Shown piece after piece: positions 59,904-64,000 of a stretch of 64,000 nt of DNA. The notes under the pieces were generated by a model that was not told the DNA's origin, made no database searches, and was given only the letters and a program-made list of their open reading frames with translations. The position numbers were made by a program, and so were the translations under genes. The stretch lies in the NCBI RefSeq assembly GCF_017565745.1, contig NZ_JAGDYM010000013.1, positions 62,001 through 126,000 on the forward strand, in the 5' to 3' direction. Positions within the stretch are counted from its first letter, which is position 1; every line of letters starts with the position of its first letter. Source of the stretch: Leucobacter weissii. GTDB taxonomy: Bacteria > Actinomycetota > Actinomycetes > Actinomycetales > Microbacteriaceae.

Positions 59904-60778
59904 CCGGCGCCCCCGGAACCCGCGCGCAGGAAGACCGTGATCTCGTCGGCGGCGTCCTCAGCGGCCTCGTAGTGGATGAGATGCCCCACACCGGGCGCGA
60001 TGCGCAGGCGGGAACCGGGGACTCGGTGCTGCAGATCGAGCTGAGCCGTCAGCGGCGTGATGTCGTCGCGGTCGCCCGCGATCAGCAGCGTCTCCGCGGG
60101 GAGGGAGGCGGCGTACTCCCCCACCGTGTGCGACACCGAGGCGCGGAACGCCTCGAGCAGCGTCGTCGTATCGGCGAAGGAACTGAAGTACCGGCCGTGC
60201 TGGTCGTGGATCCAGGCTCGGAGCTCCCGATCCCCCGTCTTGGCCATCACCGCGCTCATCGCGCGGACGATCAGCGGATGCCCGAGAAGTCCCCTCGCCG
60301 CGCGCTCCGGCAGTGCCTCTGCCGCCCGGTAGTAGAGGGTGGCGAGGGCGGTCAACAGTGCCTGCGGACCTTCGAGCGCCGGAGAGGAGATGGGATTGAC
60401 GAGGATCACCGAGTCGGGATCCAAGCCGCCCGCGAGCGCATTCGCCACGACGAGGGATCCGAAGCTGTGCCCCAGGACGCCCGTGGATCCGGGCGCCGCG
60501 CGCGCCGCGAAGAGACGCAGCCACTCCCCGTAGAGCTCGAGATCATGCGGCCTTCCCGGAACCGCGGGGGTCGCGCCGAACCCGGGCAGGTCGGGGACGA
60601 GAACCTTGAGCCCGGGTCGGCGCGCGGCGATCGCCGACGCCAGCTTCTCCAGTCCGTGATGATCGCCGCGGAAACCGTGCACGAGGACGAGGACGGAACC
60701 GTCCGGATCGCCGTACTGCCACGTTCGGGTGCCGATGCCGAGCGTCTCGATCACGAGGTCCGGGGGCGCTGCGGTCAT
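59900..60778 (-). CDS. Alpha/beta hydrolase
   Basis: A 292-residue alpha/beta-hydrolase-fold enzyme. Oxyanion motif VLVHGFRGDHHG, nucleophile elbow GHSFG (Ser), acid Asp in IAGDRDDITP and His in GVGHLIHYE. Substrate unknown. The start ATG has TAGAAT (60785-60790, minus) six bases upstream, so the two-gene operon with the TrmH gene is probably leaderless. Confidence 0.87.
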   Translation of the reverse strand: MTAAPPDLVIETLGIGTRTWQYGDPDGSVLVLVHGFRGDHHGLEKLASAIAARRPGLKVLVPDLPGFGATPAVPGRPHDLELYGEWLRLFAARAAPGSTGVLGHSFGSLVVANALAGGLDPDSVILVNPISSPALEGPQALLTALATLYYRAAEALPERAARGLLGHPLIVRAMSAVMAKTGDRELRAWIHDQHGRYFSSFADTTTLLEAFRASVSHTVGEYAASLPAETLLIAGDRDDITPLTAQLDLQHRVPGSRLRIAPGVGHLIHYEAAEDAADEITVFLRAGSGGAG

Positions 60779-60784
60779 GCCCCG

Positions 60785-60790
60785 ATTCTA
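60785..60790 (-). promoter_or_regulatory. -10 box of the hydrolase-TrmH operon
   Basis: TAGAAT on the minus strand, six bases before the ATG at 60778. Confidence 0.6.
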
Positions 60791-60840
60791 CCGGCGGCCG
60801 ACTGCGCGGCGGCTCAGCCGTCGCTCCCGGTGCGGCGCAG

Positions 60841-60846
60841 TAGGCT
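60841..60846 (+). promoter_or_regulatory. -10 box of the exonuclease gene
   Basis: TAGGCT, 22 bases before the GTG at 60869, allowing a short leader with GAAAGGAG. Confidence 0.45.
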
Positions 60847-60868
60847 GGAGCCGACGAAAGGAGCCCAC

Positions 60869-61567
60869 GTGACCCCAGCACTCCCCCTATGGGCCGAGCA
60901 CCTGGCGGTCTTCGACACGGAGACCACCGGCGTGGACACCTCCCAGGCCCGTATCGTGAGTTCGACCATCGCGCTCCTCGGCAGCAACGGCGAGGTGCTC
61001 GAGCGCTACGATTGGCTCCTCGACCCGGGCGTGGAGATCCCGTCGTCGGCTTCCGCGGTGCACGGCATCACGACGGAGGTGGCCCGCGCGAGCGGGGTCG
61101 AGGCGCCGGTCGGCATCGCTCAGATCCTCGCCGGCGTGGGCGACATGCTGGAACGGGGGTTCCCCGTCGTCATCTACAACGCCCCCTACGATCTCACACT
61201 TCTTCACGCGGAGACGGTGAGGCACGGGCTGAACTGGCCCGGCGCGCTCTCCCCGATCGTCGATCCGCTCATCATCGACAAGCAGCTCGACCGGTACCGC
61301 AAGGGCAAGCGCACGCTCACCGCGGTCGCCGCCCACTACGGGATCGGGCTGGAGGCGGCCCACGACGCCGGAGAGGACGCTATCGCCGCGGGCCGGGTGG
61401 CGCAGGCGATCGCGCGTCGCTACGGTCAGCAGCTCCCCTCGGATCCCTCTGAGCTCCATGCCGCGCAGATCGGCTGGGCCGCGGCCCAGGCGGAGAACTT
61501 CCAGGAGTACATGCGCCGGGTTCGCGATCCCGGCTTCGTCGCTGACGGCGCCTGGCCGCATCGGTGA
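60869..61567 (+). CDS. DnaQ-like 3'-5' exonuclease
   Basis: A 232-residue DEDD exonuclease. ExoI is VFDTETTG (Asp, Glu), ExoII is IYNAPYDLTLL (Asp) and ExoIII is AHDAGEDAIAAG (His, Asp), so it is of the DEDDh type like the DNA polymerase III epsilon subunit, but stands alone without a polymerase gene. It could proofread or take part in repair or RNA turnover. GAAAGGAG precedes the GTG. Confidence 0.88.
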   Translation: MTPALPLWAEHLAVFDTETTGVDTSQARIVSSTIALLGSNGEVLERYDWLLDPGVEIPSSASAVHGITTEVARASGVEAPVGIAQILAGVGDMLERGFPVVIYNAPYDLTLLHAETVRHGLNWPGALSPIVDPLIIDKQLDRYRKGKRTLTAVAAHYGIGLEAAHDAGEDAIAAGRVAQAIARRYGQQLPSDPSELHAAQIGWAAAQAENFQEYMRRVRDPGFVADGAWPHR

Positions 61568-61644
61568 CGCCTGCGACGGCTCCGCTCGGGCACGCCCTCC
61601 GGGCAGGCCACGGATCCGGGCGAACCGCACCGGAGAACGCGAAA

Positions 61645-61671
61645 CGGCGGGCGGCCCGAAGGCCCCCGCCG
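61645..61671. terminator. Stem-loop between the exonuclease and rpmE2
   Basis: CGGCGGGCGGCC and GGCCCCCGCCG pair with a small bulge around CGAA. It lies between two convergent genes. Confidence 0.45.
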
Positions 61672-61693
61672 CTTCACCGAACGTTCCAGAGGT

Positions 61694-61942
61694 TCAGGCG
61701 CCGAAGCCCTTGAAGCGCTGGTTGAACTTCTCCACGCGACCGGCGGAGTCGAGGATGCGCTGCTTGCCCGTGTAGAACGGATGCGAGGCGCTCGAGATCT
61801 CGACGTCGATCACCGGGTAGGTCTCGCCGTCGAGCTCGATCGTCTTCTCGCTGGTGAGCGTCGAGCGGGTCAGGAAGGTGGTTCCCGAGGCCAGGTCGCG
61901 GAACACGATGGCCCGGTACTCGGGGTGAACGTCGGTCTTCAT
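61694..61942 (-). CDS. rpmE2: 50S ribosomal protein L31 type B (no zinc ligands)
   Basis: An 82-residue L31 protein: [20 protein letters not shown] and [13 protein letters not shown] are typical of type B. It has no cysteine, so it is the zinc-free paralog that can replace zinc-binding L31 when zinc is scarce. The ATG at 61942 is chosen because it gives the family N-terminus and has GAAGGA before it. TAGACT at 62012-62017 (minus) may be the promoter. I found no convincing Zur box. Confidence 0.94.
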   Translation of the reverse strand: MKTDVHPEYRAIVFRDLASGTTFLTRSTLTSEKTIELDGETYPVIDVEISSASHPFYTGKQRILDSAGRVEKFNQRFKGFGA

Positions 61943-62017
61943 GGTGGATCCTTCAGAAATCGTGGGGTCTCGCGACGCGCACGCGATCACGCGCCGCCGC
62001 ACCGAAGGAATAGTCTA

Positions 62018-62836
62018 TCAGATCGCTCCGGCGCTGTCTGCCCCGTCGGCGGCGCCCCGGGCGACTGCGGCGTAGCGTCCGCGGCTGCGGCTCAGCTCGA
62101 ACGGCAGGCCGAAGGTCGCCTCCAGGTTCTCAGCGGTCAGCGTGGACTCGAGCTCTCCGGCGGCCTGGATCTCGCCCTCGCGGATGAGGAGCGCGTGGGT
62201 GAAGCCGGGAGGGATCTCCTCGACGTGGTGCGTCACCATGATCATGGCCGGAGAGCTGGACGACTCCGCGTAGCCCGAGAGCAGCCGCAGCAGCCGTTCC
62301 CGCGCCCCGAGGTCCAGGCTGGCGCTCGGCTCGTCGAGGAGCAGCAGCTCGGGGTCGGTCATCACCGCGCGGGCGATCGTCGCCCGCTTGCGCTCGCCGT
62401 CGCTGAGCGTGCCGAAGCGGTGCTCGGCGAACCCTCCGAGCTCCCACTCGTCGAGGATGCGATCCGCCTGCCGCAGGTCGATGCGATCGTACTCCTCGTT
62501 CCATCTGCCCTCGACCGAGTAGGCCGCCGTGAGCACGACGTCCCTCACGGTCTCCCCCGCGGGGATCCGCCGAGCGGTCGCGGACGAGGCCATGCCGATG
62601 CGGTTGCGCAGCTCGAAGACGTCGACCCGGCCGAGGGTGCGCCCGAGCACGGTCACCGTGCCCGACGTCGGGAACTCGCCCGCCGAGGCCAGCCGGAGCA
62701 GAGTCGTCTTGCCCGCGCCGTTGGGGCCGAGGATCACCCAGCGCTGATCCTCCTCGACCGTCCAGTCGATGCCGTTCAGGATCGGTCGGCCGTCGCGCAC
62801 GTAGGAGACGTCGGAGAGGCTCAGCACATCGCTCAT
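62018..62836 (-). CDS. ABC transporter ATP-binding protein, stand-alone
   Basis: A 272-residue ATPase. Walker A LGPNGAGKTTLL, signature LSDGERKRATIARA, Walker B LLLLDEPSASLD and H-loop MVTHH are complete. The sequence resembles the iron-complex/ModF branch (TLSDGERKR, EEIPPGFTHALLI), which often has no own permease; none is adjacent. The ATG is preceded by TAGGCT seven bases upstream (leaderless). The open frame upstream is not supported. Confidence 0.88.
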   Translation of the reverse strand: MSDVLSLSDVSYVRDGRPILNGIDWTVEEDQRWVILGPNGAGKTTLLRLASAGEFPTSGTVTVLGRTLGRVDVFELRNRIGMASSATARRIPAGETVRDVVLTAAYSVEGRWNEEYDRIDLRQADRILDEWELGGFAEHRFGTLSDGERKRATIARAVMTDPELLLLDEPSASLDLGARERLLRLLSGYAESSSSPAMIMVTHHVEEIPPGFTHALLIREGEIQAAGELESTLTAENLEATFGLPFELSRSRGRYAAVARGAADGADSAGAI

Positions 62837-62843
62837 GCGCCCA

Positions 62844-62849
62844 AGCCTA
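62844..62849 (-). promoter_or_regulatory. -10 box of the ABC ATPase gene
   Basis: TAGGCT on the minus strand, seven bases before the ATG at 62836. Confidence 0.55.
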
Positions 62850-62897
62850 CTGAACGGATCCGCCGACGGAGGCACGTATCGCGAGGTGTCGGCCCCG

Positions 62898-62903
62898 TAG
62901 ACT
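62898..62903 (+). promoter_or_regulatory. -10 box of serB
   Basis: TAGACT, six bases before the ATG at 62910. Confidence 0.6.
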
Positions 62904-62909
62904 TGGCGC

Positions 62910-63563
62910 ATGAGCCGTTCCCCCGCCGTGCGCCCGCTCGTCGTCCTCGACTGCGACTCGACGACGATCCAGGATGAGGTGATCGAGCTGCTGGCCGACG
63001 CGGCCGGCACCCGGGAGCTCGTCGCCGAGGTGACCGAGCGGGCGATGCGCGGCGAGCTCGACTTCGCCGACAGCCTGCGCGAGCGGGTCGCGACGCTCGC
63101 CGGAACCCCGGAATCGGTGTTCGAAGAGGCATATCGGCGGGTGCGCCTCTCCCCCGGCATCCGGGAGCTGATCTCGGCCGTGCGGGGCCTGCACGGCCGC
63201 GTGGGCGTCGTCTCCGGCGGATTCCACGAGGTGCTGGATCCGATCGCGCGCGATCTGGGGCTCGACTTCTGGCGTGCGAACCGTCTGGAGGTCGACGCGG
63301 GCGTGCTCACGGGACGGGTGCGCGGCCCCATCGTCGATGCCGAGGCGAAGGCCGAGGCACTGCGCGAGTGGGCCGACGAATCCGGTGTTCTGTTGAGTGC
63401 GACGGTCGCGATCGGCGACGGGGCGAACGATCTGACCATGATGTCGATCGCCGGGCTGAGCGTCGGATACAACGCGAAGCCGATCGTGCGGGAGCGCGCC
63501 GACGTGTCGATCGAAGACGATCTGGCGCGGGCGATCCCCCTGCTCGACCGGCTTCCGGCCTGA
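62910..63563 (+). CDS. serB: Phosphoserine phosphatase, HAD-IB
   Basis: A 217-residue phosphatase that makes L-serine from phosphoserine. HAD motif I LDCDSTTIQDEVIELLA (DxDST with the conserved Glu-Leu-x-A), motif II VVSGGFHEVLDPI, motif III Lys in DAEAKAEAL and motif IV GDGANDLTMM are all present. It has no N-terminal ACT domain, so it is the short form. It is divergent from the ABC ATPase gene. Confidence 0.92.
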   Translation: MSRSPAVRPLVVLDCDSTTIQDEVIELLADAAGTRELVAEVTERAMRGELDFADSLRERVATLAGTPESVFEEAYRRVRLSPGIRELISAVRGLHGRVGVVSGGFHEVLDPIARDLGLDFWRANRLEVDAGVLTGRVRGPIVDAEAKAEALREWADESGVLLSATVAIGDGANDLTMMSIAGLSVGYNAKPIVRERADVSIEDDLARAIPLLDRLPA

Positions 63564-63588
63564 GCGGACCCTCCCGGTCGCGGGAGCC

Positions 63589-64000
63589 TCAGAAGTCGTT
63601 GAGCTTCTCGGTGTCCTCGGGGATCGCGCCGTCGGCGAGCAGCGACTCGCCGAGCCGCTTCAGCGCGGTCAGCGCGACGTTCTGCGTCATCGGCCCGTAG
63701 GAGATGCGCGCGACGCCGAGTGCCTCGTACTCGGCCGCCGTGAGGGCGCCGGGCAGGCCGATCACGCTCAGCTTGCCGGCGCCGAGTCCGTCGACGAGCG
63801 TCCTGGTGTCTTCCGCGTCGAGCACGCCCGGGACGAACACGCTCTGCGCACCCGCCTCGAGATAGGCCCGGCCCCGCTCGATCGCGTCGGCGAGGCTCTC
63901 CGCACGCGGACGATCCCCCGCCTTCACGATGGCGTCGGTGCGGGCGTTGAGCACGAAGCGCACCCCCTCGCGCTCACCGGCCTCGATGGCGGCTCGCACG
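63589..64000 (-). CDS. Isocitrate lyase/PEP mutase family protein, C-terminal part
   Basis: The gene runs out of the window at its 5' end, leaving about 137 residues. FVLNARTDAI, LEAGAQSVFVPG, LPGALTAAEYEALGVARISYG and VALTALKRLGE are typical of the second half of ICL/PEP-mutase family enzymes (oxaloacetate decarboxylase- or phosphonopyruvate-related). The metal-binding half is outside, so the reaction cannot be told. It is convergent with serB. Confidence 0.8.
   Translation of the reverse strand, partial: VRAAIEAGEREGVRFVLNARTDAIVKAGDRPRAESLADAIERGRAYLEAGAQSVFVPGVLDAEDTRTLVDGLGAGKLSVIGLPGALTAAEYEALGVARISYGPMTQNVALTALKRLGESLLADGAIPEDTEKLNDF

Noticed and set aside
1..64000. CRISPR array, prophage or transposase
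   Set aside because: No regularly spaced repeats, phage structural genes or transposase were noticed on either strand.

Overview
The window is high-GC actinobacterial chromosome. Mycothiol synthesis (mshC), RbpA, PafBC, type-II QcrCAB with a dihaem cytochrome c, NrdR, DUF3043 and many leaderless GTG/ATG starts point to Micrococcales, most likely Microbacteriaceae; a Leucobacter-like genus is my guess from gene content. No complete tRNA, rRNA, CRISPR array or transposase was found.

Layout. 1-1216: end of a lower-GC metal-handling segment (P-type ATPase tail, VIT family transporter), finishing at a 21-base copy of a tRNA-Leu 3' end followed by a tRNA-type terminator hairpin, so probably the edge of an integrated island. 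1.2-15.3 kb: accessory metabolism and transport (aldo/keto reductase, a SHOCT/DUF6325 cassette, a MalT-like regulator, alkyl sulfatase, HerA-like ATPase, SulP permease, EamA exporter, M20 peptidase). 15.4-29.6 kb: a conserved actinobacterial block, uppP-mshC, PAC2, HAD-trmI, FKBP-pafBC-tatC-helicase-lnt, rbpA and an SDR. Gene order matches the mycobacterial uppP...rbpA region, but the whole Pup-proteasome cluster and tatA are absent.

29.6-37.3 kb: a 404-base leader, a very long glutamate synthase-like protein (1850 residues) with an altered iron-sulfur motif, and an overlapping CysJ-like diflavin reductase where gltD would be expected. I regard this as the best candidate for a new system: a glutamate synthase fed by a diflavin reductase. 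37.3-42.8 kb: housekeeping genes (methyltransferase, hisD, nrdR, pyrD, DUF3043, erpA-like). 42.9-51.2 kb: the respiratory supercomplex genes, ctaC-ctaD-ctaF on the plus strand and ctaE-qcrC-qcrA-qcrB on the minus strand, meeting at a strong terminator. 51.4-64 kb: trpD, M23 peptidase, BCCT transporter, an ECF sigma factor with a membrane partner, an arginase-like protein with a short arginine-rich leader ORF, PAP2, a TrmH methyltransferase, a hydrolase, an exonuclease, L31, a lone ABC ATPase, SerB and the end of a PEP-mutase family gene.

Two related palindromes (26892-26944 inside lnt and 57934-57992 between genes) look like a REP-type repeat family, one copy lying in frame within a coding sequence. 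Many genes carry a TANNNT -10 box six or seven bases before the start codon, which marks leaderless transcripts.
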